64,000 nt of DNA from Quillaja saponaria (lineage: Eukaryota; Streptophyta; Magnoliopsida; Fabales; Quillajaceae): positions 18,972,001-19,036,000 of the forward strand of contig CM055612.1 in assembly GCA_029379385.1 (NCBI GenBank), given 5' to 3'. Positions 1-11,454 of the stretch are shown one piece after another (the stretch's first letter is position 1; each line of letters opens with the position of its first letter). The translations under genes were made by a program, and so were the position numbers. Under the pieces are notes generated by a model, which saw only the letters and a list, made by a program, of their open reading frames with translations, did no database searches and was not told the origin of the DNA.

Positions 1-718
1 GGTATAATACATCTATTACCTAAGTCATTAATCGAGTAATCGTAACAATATAATATGTTTCCACTAACTAAGTTGTTAATCACGTAATCGTAAGATTATA
101 ATATGCATCCACTAACAAAGTCGTTAATCGCATTATCGTAAAAATATAATATACTTCCACTAACTAAGTCGTTAATCACGTAATAGTAAGACTACAACAT
201 GCATCCACTAACAAACTTTTTATTCGCTTAATCGTAAGAGTATAATACGCACCCACTAACAAAGTCTCTATTCGCAGATCATAAGAGTATAACATGCATC
301 CACTACCTAAGTCATTAATCGTGAAATCGTAATAGTATAATATGCTTCCACTGACTAAGTCGTTAATCGCGTAATCGTAATAGTATAATACACATCCACT
401 AACTATGCTGTTAATCATGTAATCGCATAATCGTAAAAGTATAGTATGCATCCACTACCTAAGTCGTTAATCACATAATCATAAAAGCATAATACGTTTT
501 CACTAACTAAGTCGTTAATTACGTAATCGTAAGACTATAATACGCATCCACTAAATAACTCTCTATTCACGTAATCATAAGATTATAATACGCATCCACT
601 ATCTAAGTTGTTAATCACATAATCGTAAAAGTATAATACGCTTCCACTAACTAAGTCGTTAATCATGTAATCGTAAGACTATTATGCACATCCACCAACG
701 AACTCTCTATTATACGTT
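1..718. repeat. ~48 bp tandem repeat array (satellite-like)
   Basis: About 15 diverged copies of a ~48 bp unit run from the window edge. Each copy carries a block like CCACTAACTAAGTCGTTAAT followed by GTAATCGTAAGACTATAATA. The unit recurs near 33, 80, 128, 177, 224, 273, 318, 366, 471, 519, 568, 615 and 663. The array is cut by the window start, so its true length is unknown. The open frame that runs through it on the minus strand is repetitive and not a gene. Confidence 0.9.
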
Positions 719-1802
719 AATCATTTCAAAGTAAACTACTTTATAAACATATAAATTATAAGACTATAATATTCATACATATGTTATTTCATATGTTATT
801 TTCTATTTACTTCAAACAAATAACAATTTTTCATATTATTTTATCATAATAATAATTTTTTTTCAGAATTGTTTTTTTTTGTAATTTAATTTGTTTGCAG
901 TTTGTAATATTATAATAAATGTAATTACTAAGTATAAAACTAGTAAAATAGTTTATAGATGGATATATGAAAAGTCTTTGGTTAGAATGGTTGGCTAAAA
1001 TGACTGTTAGATATGGAGTTATATGTTCTGTGTTTCATTAGTCCATTTCCTTCCTTTTTTCATACCTCTTCTCCTGTATCATCCGTCTCCATCTTTCTGA
1101 AAAAAAAAAAAAAAAAAATTGCGAAAACTAGATTTATATTCAAGCCTACCCCAAATTTAATTTGTGTTATCTTTTATAGTGTACTACTAGACTCCATTAT
1201 TTACTTATCAAGCACAGGTGGGAATCAAAATATAAATACACAGTGGTGATAAAGTTTTTAATTTTTAAAGAGTTAGAGTAGAAGATATTTTTAAATAAAT
1301 CAATAAACCAAAAATAATATGGGAAATTGTTTGATTGTATATAGCAGAAATCTAATGCTAAGTACAATATCTATGTAAGCTATCTTCAATAAAATTTCAA
1401 TTAACAAAATTAATAATTATCAATGGAAACAAAATTCAATAAAATTAATAACTATCTTCAATAAAATTTTAATTAACAAAATTTATGGAAATTTCCATAA
1501 ATTTGATAATTAGAGCCAAAAGATGGGAAATTCATTTACCACCACTAAAATCTTACCCATGTGAACAAGTACATTTTTTATTGTAAAGTATTTGTTATCT
1601 TCTATTTTCAAACAAGTTTACTTAGGAAGGATAGAAGTAGAAGCAATCATATACTGTTCTAAACAAATAAAAGTACAAGTGTCATATCCCTTAGGTTGTC
1701 ATCACATTGTACAATAAAAAATAGATAAAGTATCTCGTCTTTTAACTTGCATGTGAATAACTCCACATGCCTATATATCTTTATAGCCTCTATAAAGTTG
1801 AG
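719..1802. other. AT-rich spacer, no gene seen
   Basis: Low-complexity AT-rich sequence with an A-run near 1100-1118 and a short local duplication of ATCTTCAATAAAATTT near 1382 and 1453. Short open frames here have no recognisable product. Confidence 0.6.
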
Positions 1803-1812
1803 GCAAAAGTGT
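1803..1812. repeat. Left target-site duplication of the MULE
   Basis: GCAAAAGTGT lies immediately outside the left TIR and is repeated exactly at 11125-11134 outside the right TIR. Ten bp is within the usual 8-11 bp range of Mutator-like insertions. A 9 bp reading shifts the boundary by one base. Confidence 0.9.
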
Positions 1813-2130
1813 GGAATTTTGGACAGAAGGGTCCAAATTGTAGGATTTTTATACAAAATGAGAATTTTTTTTAGTTTAATAGCCAAAATGGGGTAAACTC
1901 TGAAACAGTATTTTCAAAAAACGGTTTCTGGGTCTGACTCACCATGCCATGTCATCTCACTTACCCACAACACATACGTCACGCGCCAGCGTGGTAAAAT
2001 TAAATGAGCAATGAAACCGACTTTTCCAAAAGTCAGTTTCATTAAAAATTGTCCCCCGCGGGTGGACAAATAATGTCCTGAAACCGACTTTTGAAAAGTC
2101 GGTTTTAGGTTTGCTGCAGGCTACGCTGTA
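1813..2130 (+). repeat. Left terminal inverted repeat of the MULE
   Basis: It pairs with the reverse complement of 10811-11124. Shared blocks include AGAAGGGTCCAAATTGTAGG, AGCCAAAATGGGGTAAACTC and CACCATGCCATGTCATC. Two near-palindromes lie at the inner side, 2010-2043 and 2076-2109, each built from GAAACCGACTTTT and its complement. A GC-rich palindrome lies between them near 2051-2068. Confidence 0.92.
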
Positions 2131-3143
2131 TCGCCCTAGCAATGCAGCACACATCCCCCCCGCCGCGCAATAAACATGCTCCCGTACCAGCACCGACCCC
2201 CAGCTCTTATCTTGCTCTGCAGTGATAGGATACCTCAAAAAAAAAAATTTGCACAATAAATTCTTCATAGCATTGCAACCTACGTACAATAATTTCCCTT
2301 TCCCCTCTATATTACAACTCCATCTCCTCTAATAAATGTACGCCTTCATATTTCAGATCCATTTAATTATTTTTTTCCATGAGTTTTGTAAATTTTTTTA
2401 TTTTTTTATGGGTTTTTTAAATTTAAAAAAATTTCAAATATATGATAATTTATAAATGAGTTTTTGTGAAATATATTATAATTTTAAATTTAAATTTTTA
2501 TTGTATGATATTTTTTTAATTTAAAATATATAGTAATTTTTTAATTTATAGTATATAATATTTTATAAATTTAAAGTATATGATAATTTTAAAATTTGTG
2601 AATTTAAGATTTTTGAATTTTTTTTAATTTTATCATAAATATTTTTAAAATTCATGATATCTTTTAAATATAAAGTATGTTAATTTATATATTTATAGTT
2701 TATGATATATTAAAATTTTAAAATGTATGATAAATTTTAAAGTGTATAATAATTATATGGAATTAAAAATATATGATAAATTTTAAATTTATAGTGTATG
2801 ACAGTTTTTAAATTTTTAAATTTGTTATTTTTAGAATTTAAGATTTTTGATAAATTTTTAATTTTATAGTGTATCATAAATGTTTTTATTATAGTTTATG
2901 ATATTTAAAATTTTTTAAATTCATGATATTGCAAATTTTAAAATTTTACTATATTTTTTTAATTTAAAGTATATAATTTTTAAACTTATTTGAAATGATT
3001 TAGTAAAAAGAAAAAACATTAAATTATTTAAAAAATTAATGGAACAAACTTATATTAATCAAATACATATTATGAATACTATAATTTATTTAAAAAAACT
3101 TGCCACGCATTGGCGATAATGAAATAAATATGTGTGTCATTGT
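2131..3143. other. Non-coding left arm of the MULE
   Basis: 2131-2330 is relatively GC-rich. 2380-3010 is extremely AT-rich and made of diverged repeats of a motif resembling AAAGTATATGATAATTTT. No gene seen. It lies 3' of the small unknown gene. Confidence 0.6.
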
Positions 3144-3775
3144 TTAACAACATGCTGGCAAAGTCGAAGGAAGAAAATTATGAACGAAATCATCATCACA
3201 ACAACTGTCAGGGTAGTCAGACAGGTTATCATCGCTCTCATATTGCGCATCAATTTCAACTTCCATCATCGTCGGAGTTCTTAACTCGTCTTGTCGAGTA
3301 GCCGCCTCTAGGCATGATACTTATCTAGTCTTCAATTCATCTGGTTAATTTTGGACTTTAGTCTTTCAATCACCTGAGCTATTTCACCTTGTGTTGAACG
3401 AGGTAAAGTTGCAGATATCGCTTTTGGGACTGACAACTTGTGTAATCTACAATATGATTCCATCTCGCACCTTATCTCCCACCATCTAATGTACTCAGGT
3501 TCCTTTGCCCAAACTACCCAATTTTCTTGTGAGACATTAGTAACTGGTCCGACCATTATATGATCGGCAATATTTTGACTATTGGTAGAATATATAGGGA
3601 CGCATTGAAACTCTCTTTTCGATCTATACCATGTAACATCATTCGGATTAGTATACTTGTCTACACGATGAAGACGTTGTCTCGGTGTTGATGGCTTAGG
3701 TCTGGTTCTAGTTGATAATCTGTGACCACCACAACTTCCATGACAGCCAGAATGTGAGCAGGGTTGTCTTGGCAT
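3144..3775 (-). pseudogene. Small MULE-borne gene of unknown function
   Basis: An open frame of 147 codons starts with ATG at 3775. Its N terminus is Cys/His-rich (PCSHSGCHGSCGGH) and followed by a basic Arg/Pro stretch. The middle is Trp-rich (WVVWAKEPEYIRWWEIRCEM) and the end is a short helix-like segment (EIAQVIERLKSKIN). It stops at 3332. Directly downstream another frame continues as a coherent acidic tail (YESDDNLSDYPDSCCDDD) to a stop at 3144-3146. One frameshift, or an unrecognised short intron, therefore separates the two parts. I do not recognise the family. It has the same orientation as the transposase and PMD genes inside the TIRs, so an accessory role in transposition is possible but is inference only. 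Confidence 0.55.
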
Positions 3776-4379
3776 TTTTTCTTATTATCGAGTGTGAGTT
3801 TCTAATAAGAAACGGCTGTTTAATATTTTCAACTCTGATGACCAATTTTGTTTATATAAGCAAATATTTCTTGTTATTGTCAAAATAATGTCACTTAAAT
3901 ATATACTGAAGTAGTCAAAGATTTAATGCGTGAGTGTAAAGTAATGTGAGTGTAAAGTAATGTCAGCATGTCTGTTCACACATCAAGTAATATCAACCTG
4001 TCCATTTACTGTTTAAATGCTTTATAATTGAAAATACGTGAACGAGTAGTCATTTCATGAAAATATTGTGTACCTCATTCTAATTATTACATGCTTCATT
4101 ATAAAGTGATGCTAGCATGTCTGTTTATTAAAACAATACTTGAAGATTTATGTAATAATTTCAGTATTTAAGATAATAATTATTATTAGACAATTGAAAA
4201 TTTACACGTTGAAGTGGTGGGGGGTTTGGCAAACCCCTACTTGTTTATTAAAAAGTAAATTCAAATTTACAAGTATAACTAAATTAAAACATAAACTAGG
4301 AAGACTTTTCCCATTACAAGTAACAAACACAGAAATTAAAAATTAAAAAACTTGAATAAAGATTTCTGGCAATATTGGT
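3776..4379. other. Spacer between the small MULE gene and the PMD gene
   Basis: AT-rich. It should contain the promoter of the minus-strand gene starting at 3775 and the 3' UTR of the PMD gene ending at 4380. A block at 4212-4335 (GGGGGGTTTGGCAAACCCC and following) has a diverged relative at 32945-33130 near the second PMD copy. Confidence 0.5.
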
Positions 4380-6393
4380 CTACAAAAAATGACTCTCTGT
4401 ACCACATGGGCGTGGTCTTCTCCTCCTTGCCGGGTTTTGCCTAGGTAGTACATCAACCCTGTCACTAAGATCTTCTGACTGAGGTATGTCATCAGCACCG
4501 TTAAATCCTTCCTTAGCTTGCACACCTGAACTCATACCTGGGTCATATAATGCATGTGTACTATCATACTGAAAGTATGGCACCTGCGGTATGGGCGAGT
4601 TAAAAACCTCGCTTGATTGCTGTGCAAAGTCTGGCATAAGCTAATGATACATAGATGAAGTACTGGCCATATAAGGAGGTGGAGACATATGTGCTGGAGA
4701 TGGAATATACACATCTGATGGTCGGACATCAGTCCTATTGCGTCTGCGACGTTGTGATGACAATGATGATGATGATGTCGAATGAGTAGAATAGGAAGGA
4801 GCTAGAGCAGCATGGATAAGACCAACTCGTGTAAGATATCTCCTACTGATACGTCTATACCACTCATTGTACTCGGGTGTATGAGCAACATGACCATGTG
4901 CAACTCCGTATGCAACCTCCCCTGTCTGGACCAGATTGTATCTCATGCCCCAAATGACTATGTGGTTAGCATGTAGCCAATGGTAGTCTGTGACGGCCCG
5001 TCCCCGAAGATCACATTTGTGCAAGGTTTGATCGGCTTCAATGTCAGTAGGGTTTTCTAGTATAGGTTGCTGATATCCAAACTGATGCATTACCCTATCC
5101 ACTTTTTGATACTCAACAATGTGAAAACATATTAAGGGTACTTTAGCACCCCAAATATGCTGGTCTTGATAACAATAGTTTGGTATTAGTTGTCTCAGCT
5201 CATCATCAATGTATGGTACTGATATGAACTGCAATCCAAAAACAGTGTCAATGTTTTATTTATTGTTAAATGATACATAGATATAAGATAAACTTGTAAT
5301 TACCTGCCCTGCTGACATTCTATCCAGCATCTCCTTATACCAAGATACCACATTATGGCCAATTTGAGTGACTTTGAACTTTACTCTCCACCTGCAAGTA
5401 ATTAAAAATGTCAATTACAAGTCATTTACGTACCACACATTATAAGCAAATGCATAAAACTAATAATTTGACATACCTCGCGCCTAAAGGACAAAGATTA
5501 TCCCACTGAATGTTTGTCTCCCTCCTCGGTGTGAGAAATGGTAGTCTCTCACATGCCCATACCTGGAGTAATATCAAAGGTCCAGCAATTTCAGAAGCAT
5601 CAAGGTGAGTGGCATGACATATCTCCCTATACAACCATGCCAGGGAGGCACTGCCCCAACTGTATTGTCCTGCGACATATAGGTTTTCTAGCAGAGATAA
5701 GAAACAAATGTGCACATGTGTATTCGTCTTACTGGTGAATAACAATCCACCCATCAGCTGTAATATATAAGCTCGTGCATATCTCTGCGCTGTTATGTCA
5801 TCTCCGTCGGCTGGGAAATTCTGAAATGTCATTCCTAACCAGCTCATTTTCAATATGTTACACTTAACAGCTGTAGTAGGGGGCATAACTCCCAATAATC
5901 GCTCGCACTCAATTGCGACCTCAGCACCAACTACGCCAAAGACAGGCTCACCATCAACAGGTAAACCGAACAGAATACTAAACATCTCGTAGCGTGATGG
6001 TGGCCTCGCCGTGAGGCAGATAAAATGTGTGAGTCTCCAGCCTCCATCGCTCAACTAAAGCTGTCACAAGGTGCCAATCAAGCGAAATAAACCCCACCCT
6101 GATCACACCACCAAAACCTATCATAGTCATATACTCTAATACACGAGGATTAATATTATTAAGAATCTCCCTGCCGAACACCGCCTCCCTCCGACGGCAT
6201 CTCAGGACATAGGCCCCACTCTAAAATTTTAACAACATATTAGTAAGAACATTTCCGCTAATAAAATGAAATTGAAAAATTAAAGGTAAATCGATTTGTT
6301 ATTTACATACCCGTGATCCGCGAAAATTCTAAAGGATTGATGGCTATCATGTAGTCTAAGGACTGAAAGATCTACTGGGGCAACGGGATCCAT
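4380..6393 (-). pseudogene. Plant mobile domain (MAIN-like) gene, broken
   Basis: Four exons can be placed: 6311-6393 (ATG at 6393, starts MDPVAPVDLSVLRLHD), 5477-6218, 5304-5391 and 4380-5228, each with GT..AG borders. The product resembles aminotransferase-like PMD proteins (MAIN, MAIL1 and the PP7-long-form group). Visible PMD motifs are ILFGLPVDGEPVFG, GGLLFT, WGSASLAWLYRE, LILLQVWACERLP, WDNLCPLGAR and a Pro-rich tail ending RRRRPRPCGTE. Host PMD proteins act in the nucleus in gene and transposon silencing and genome stability. Two lesions are seen: one extra T near 5978 shifts the frame between TITLRDV and SILFGLP, and a TAG at 4641-4643 cuts the last ~88 codons although the frame continues to 4380. 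It lies between the transposase and the small gene. Confidence 0.85.
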
Positions 6394-6670
6394 GAATCTG
6401 TATAACAATGTTAATATGCATACACAACAATAATGTTACGATTTAATTTAATGGGGAAAGACTTAGATAAAATGACAAATACTTGAAAAATTCTTAATAA
6501 TATTACAATAATACAGAACAATAATGTTTATTAATTTGAAAATAATTTTACATGACATGTGGGGGACATAATGCCTAATATCTATATAATAAAAACTAGA
6601 AACAAATACATAAATAGAAAAACTCTTACATTTACATTAAAGTAAAGAATGCGATAATGAAACTTGTCTT

Positions 6671-9182
6671 TTAAGATCGTGTAATGTTAGGACAATTTTT
6701 ACGATTGTGTCCCTCCTGCCTACATAAACCACACTTATGTTATCTCGAGGACTCTGTAATGTCCATCTCATTATGAATGCGATGTGTTTTCGGCCTACCC
6801 TTCTTTCGCAATTTGGACATGTCGGGAAGTACATGGGGGAACTGGAATTCCGGCCAATAGTCATCCTGCATCATTAGGTTGAATTGTGGAGTGTATACAA
6901 GCTCCTGATTTCTCAGTTTCTACCACTCCCCAATAAAGTCATTATAGTTCAGATGCATGCTTGCACAAGCTGCTATAACATGCGAGCACGGGAGAATGTA
7001 TTGCTGGGATTTGTTGCATTTGCAAGTTCTTTCATTTAAACGCATAGTATGCTGGTTGCCACCTTTTTGGGCTTGCCATCCACGAAATTGAGTCTTTATT
7101 TCAATTATCCCCAAACCGATATGAAACTATCTCAACTCGTGTCCACTTGCTCTCTTTGCCCAATTTTGGATTTTTTCTATAGTGTCGGTTGTGTATTGAT
7201 TGCCAGCATTTAGCTAAGCATTAATGTACGCCCGATGTTCCACAAAATATTTAACACACCGGTAAAATGTTAACGGCACCAATGCAGTGATTGGGACTTG
7301 TCGCGCTCCCCTCAAGACATTGTTTATGCACTCCCCCAAGTTCGTGGTCATGAAGTCAAAGCGGTGACCTCCGTCATGTGACAATGCCCACTACTCTAAC
7401 GGAATTCTACCAATCCATGCAGCATACTCAGAGTCCAAGCGAACAAACTTCTCAAAATATTTATCGAATTTGCGTTTTTGAGTTTGACTCATAGTGTGGA
7501 TGAGGAGATTCTTTGCTTTCATATTCTTGTGGGTCTTATGAAAGTTGCTTGCAATATGCCTAATACAAAAACGGTGATACCCATAAGGCTCAGTGTAGCC
7601 ATTTCGAGGATCTGAAGCAGCAGCAATTATCCCGGCATGATGATCAGATATTAAGCAAATACCCACCCGTTGCGTTACATGCATGCGAAGCAAACTTAAA
7701 AACCATCCCCAACTATCTGTGTTCTCCTCCTCAACAATTGCAAATGCAACTGGAACTAAATTATTGTTACCATCAACACCAGTTGCAACCAACAATTTTC
7801 CCGTGTACTTTCCACATAGGAATGTGCCGTCAATCTGAAGAACTGGTCTACAATGATGGAAGGCCTCGATAGATGGCCCAAAAGCCCAGAATACTCGTTG
7901 GAATATAACTTGTCCAGGATTATTAGTTGGGCTCACTTTCCATTTGAAGCGTGTGTAGGGATTGGTGACATGAAGTGCATTTAAATATCTAGGAAGCTCA
8001 TTGTAGTATTCCTCCCAATTACCAAACACAAGATTTATTGCTTTCTTCTTCACTTTGAATATTTTGCTCAAACTTGGACTATAATGGAAGTGATCTTTTA
8101 TCATTGTAAGCAACACAGTTCCTGGTGTAGTAGGGTCATCATTTATAGTATTTTTGATATATTCAGCAATGATCCCCTTGTCCAGATTATAATGATCCTG
8201 AGTCATTCCGCTATAAACACAACTGTGAGCGACATCCAATTTCGTAATCTGAAACTTTTCAAATCTTTTACTAAAATGTCCTCGCAACCTCCACTTGCAA
8301 CCCTGTTTGTGAAGCTTGCACCTGATATCCCATGTGTCCTTTTTGGACTCAACGACTATGAAAGCCACATGATTCATAATGTGCCAGTATTTAATCGTAT
8401 TTTTTAACTCTGCATTTGTGTTAAATAACATGTCATTGTAAAATTCATTATGCAACTCCCATTGTGCATTTGGAACAATAACAGGGTTTACTGCACATGC
8501 CCTGGCAATGTTCACATTCGTGTAGAAGGGATTCGGGACATATTCGTCAAATAAATCTTCTTCAGGAGCCTCGATAATATCATCATCATCCACTTCAATG
8601 TTAAAATGAGGATCAACGTTCAAATCAGGGATATCTTCTCCATCGCCAATAACATCATTTATACTAGGAGCTTCTGAGTAATTCATCCGTGAATGCGGCC
8701 TAGGAGATGCTGATGCTTCTCCTGCATCATGAGAATTGAGCTGATCATATTGCCGCCTAGTGGTGAGGGAATTCCATGAATATGTTTTCAGGAATCGGGT
8801 CAAGCGTGTCCTGACTCTAAACACGAGACAGGGACTCACCATGAAGTGCATGCCTATGTAAATAGATCTCTAAAATAAAACCAGGGCCTTGCGCACTTGC
8901 ATGCTATAACATGCTGTACAAGTCCTTATCATCAGCTACTGCAACTGGACTATAGTGGGTTGAATTATTAGTAGTACTTGGATATCAACAAATTATAGTC
9001 ATGTACTCTCTTTTTCTATCAATCTTTAAGAACTTGCATAAACGAGCATGAAACTCTGCATACTTGACACGCTTGGGTACACGAATGTACTTAACAGGAC
9101 CTGAATTGTATTCAAGCCAGTTCGAACCAGTACGCATCTCACCATTAATGTAACACATAATTCTAATTTCTTCCATTATCAA
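6671..9182 (-). pseudogene. MURA-type transposase of the MULE, broken by stops
   Basis: DDE transposase with, in order: an N-terminal PB1-like region (9182-8985, IRIMCYINGEMRTGSNWLEY), an acidic linker, a WRKY/GCM1-like zinc finger (Cys-X5-Cys ... HSC, ~8300-8210), the MULE core with the first Asp in QIDGTF near 7830 and the second in ISDHH near 7650, a SWIM finger (CKCNKSQQYILPCSH, 7030-6975) and a C-terminal zinc knuckle (CGLCRQEGHNRKNC, 6735-6690). From 8740 to the final stop at 6671-6673 it is one frame without indels, interrupted by stops at 7391, 7214, 7127, 6920 (TAG) and 6740 (TAA). The N-terminal part is in another frame, with stops at 8985 (TGA), 8904, 8817 and 8757 (TAG) and a frameshift near 8750. 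It would be about 830 codons. Non-functional as read. Confidence 0.92.
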
Positions 9183-10810
9183 ACTTGCACCTTCAAAATG
9201 CTTTAAAATATTATAAAATTTCCTCCTTCTATTGTTAATGAATTCACTAATTTACATAGATTAACTATAGACTACTAATCATAATAAATTATTCAAATTA
9301 TAATACCCAAATTACTAATTAATTCCAACATCACAATTAATTCAAATTAAAACTATCCAAATTACTAATTAATTCAAACAAGAAAAATTTAAAATTTAAA
9401 ATTAAATTATTATATTGTCTTTTTAAAATTGAACAAAAGTATAGAGTTGGGTTTTTTTGTCTAATTAAAAAAGTAGACATTAATAATATACGTATGTTAG
9501 GATTCCCATATATATATATATATTATACAAAAATATAATTATACATAGTAACAATTTTTTCAAATCAACTTAAACTAACAAGAAGATTTAAATTTTAGTA
9601 ATTTTATCTGAATTATTTATGTGATTTTTGTATTGTTTATTTGGTTGAAGAAAAAAAATTGTTATTTCTTTTGTTTTGTCTTACCTTCACTCACTAATTT
9701 ATAAATTAGTCACTAATTTTAAAATAAAATTACTATTTCTTACAAAATAATAAAATCACTATTTATCATAGGTATATTACTTACCATAATTATTATGAAT
9801 TAATTAAATTTTAATTTCCTAATAAATATATTAATTTAAACGTCACAAAATTATGAATTAATTTAAGTGTCACATAATTACTATTTTAAACTCATAAATA
9901 TTATTTATTAATTTAAACAAGAAAATTTAATAATTTATCATATCATAAATATACTAATTATTGCAATTATCATAAAAATTACAATTATAATATAAAACTA
10001 CTGCAAATAATTATTACAACAAATTTTTAATTATAACAAATAATAAAAATTAATATTTCAACAATTATAATTTAAAATTACTGCAAATATACAACAATAA
10101 TAAATACAACTTTCTACAAAATAAATATAACTTTATGACTTACCAGGTAAGAAGCAAATGAACAAAAAGTATCAATACCAGCAAATCGATTTTAACATTA
10201 AATGGTTTATATAATTTCTATTTATATTTTATTTTTAAAAAATTAAATGGTATACGTAATTTAAATAATTAATAATTAAATATTACTAATTATAATAAAT
10301 AATATAAATTAATGGTAATATATATGATTAAAATTTGTAAAAATAACATATTGTAAATAAAATTTTCAATAAGAAAATAATTTAATTTAACTAATAATAA
10401 TAATAATTTTTTAAATTAAAATTTTTATAACTTACCAATATTTTGCTTGCAAATAAAACGTGAGGGAGATCAAAGAAGGAAGAGCATGAAAATATTAACG
10501 GAGAAAAGGGATGAAGGTGATTCCAGATAAAGAAAAATGAAGGATGAATGGGTTGAGTTTGTTGGAGGAGAGTCTATGAGGAAACAAGGGAAGAAATGTG
10601 AGGAAATTCTGAGGAGTAGTAAGAGTGATGAAAGGGAAGAGTAGAGCAAAGTCTCTGATGAAAGTGAAAGTGAGGAGTAGTGAGAGTGATGAAAGTGTGA
10701 GAATAATATAAAGCAGAGAGCACAATAATTAGCTGGGGGGGGGGAGGCGAGTTGATTTTGCTTGGCAAAGTTGCAGGCTACCCTGCAGGGGTGCAAGGTA
10801 GGCTGCAGGG
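9183..10810. other. Non-coding right arm of the MULE
   Basis: 9183-10440 is very AT-rich and presumably holds the transposase promoter and 5' UTR. 10460-10720 is strongly purine-rich on the plus strand, with repeated GTGAGGAGTAGTGAGAGTGATGAAAG-like words. Its complement gives Ser/Leu/Phe-rich open frames that are composition artefacts. A G-run lies at 10734-10744, and CTGCAGG repeats lie at 10770-10825. Confidence 0.55.
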
Positions 10811-11124
10811 TGCAGCATAGCCTGCAGACCTGAAACCGACTTTTGAAAAGTCGGTTTCAGGACATTATTTTTCCATCCGCGAAGGACAAATTTTCAATGA
10901 AACCGACTTTTCAAAAGTCGATTTCATTGCTCATTTAATTTTTCCACGCTGGCGCGTAAGGTGTGTTCTGTGGGTAAGTGGGATGACATGGCATGGTGAG
11001 TCGGACCTAGAAACCGTTTTTTGAAAATACAGTTTTAGAGTTTACCCCATTTTGGCTATTAAACTAAAAAAATTACCACTTTGTATAAAAATCCTACAAT
11101 TTGGACCCTTCTATCCAAAAACCC
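10811..11124 (-). repeat. Right terminal inverted repeat of the MULE
   Basis: Reverse-complement partner of 1813-2130, with scattered substitutions. The two near-palindromes are conserved at 10829-10861 and 10895-10929. Similarity stops close to 10811, where a region with repeated CTGCAGG words begins. Confidence 0.92.
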
Positions 11125-11134
11125 GCAAAAGTGT
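11125..11134. repeat. Right target-site duplication of the MULE
   Basis: Exact second copy of GCAAAAGTGT, see 1803-1812. It fixes the right end of the element at 11124. Confidence 0.9.
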
Positions 11135-11454
11135 AAGCTATGATAATCATAGCCCCTCCTTTATCCTTCACGGGTGCAATGCTTCCAATTTAAGTTGGGA
11201 ATAAGTGAATGAATAACATTATATATCAACCTGTCCAATTTATATTGCATGCAAAGTTTGATTACTCTAGTTGCATCTGGACCAAGATTAGACAGTGACT
11301 TCACAAATCATGTTAGACGATTCAAGTGCATAACCATATGGATATATTTAAGGATATTTAAGGCACCATAGTATTGGTAGTCTAAAAACTAAAATGCAAC
11401 TAATTTATGAATTTTTGTTAAAATAAATTTGTGTATAAATCCATGGCCGATCCT
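11135..11454. other. Spacer, no gene seen
   Basis: Unremarkable AT-rich sequence between the MULE and a LINE fragment. Confidence 0.5.

Larger units (their letters stand above)
1813..11124 (-). mobile_element. Mutator-like transposon (MULE), 9.3 kb, carrying a plant mobile domain gene
   Basis: The ends are long inverted repeats (about 315 bp) flanked by an exact 10 bp duplication. Inside are three minus-strand genes: a MURA-type transposase (6671-9182), a MAIN-like plant mobile domain gene (4380-6393) and a small gene of unknown function (3144-3775). Structurally it is a complete, potentially once-autonomous element. All three genes are now broken by stops and frameshifts, so it is probably inactive, although its ends could still serve as a transposase substrate. 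PMD genes travelling inside plant transposons are known from the literature. This assembly, with a third gene, is read here from the sequence. Confidence 0.92.

Noticed and set aside
176..451. Minus-strand open frame of 91 codons
   Set aside because: It is translated satellite repeat, with the same phrase repeated every 16 residues.
1957..2289. Minus-strand open frame of 110 codons
   Set aside because: It lies across the MULE TIR and its palindromes. The right TIR has no equivalent conserved frame.
8084..8407. Plus-strand open frame of 107 codons
   Set aside because: Antisense shadow of the transposase DNA-binding region.
10470..10796. Three overlapping Ser/Leu/Phe-rich minus-strand frames, looking like signal peptides
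   Set aside because: They are the complement of a purine-rich repeat tract, and several frames are open at once, as expected from composition.
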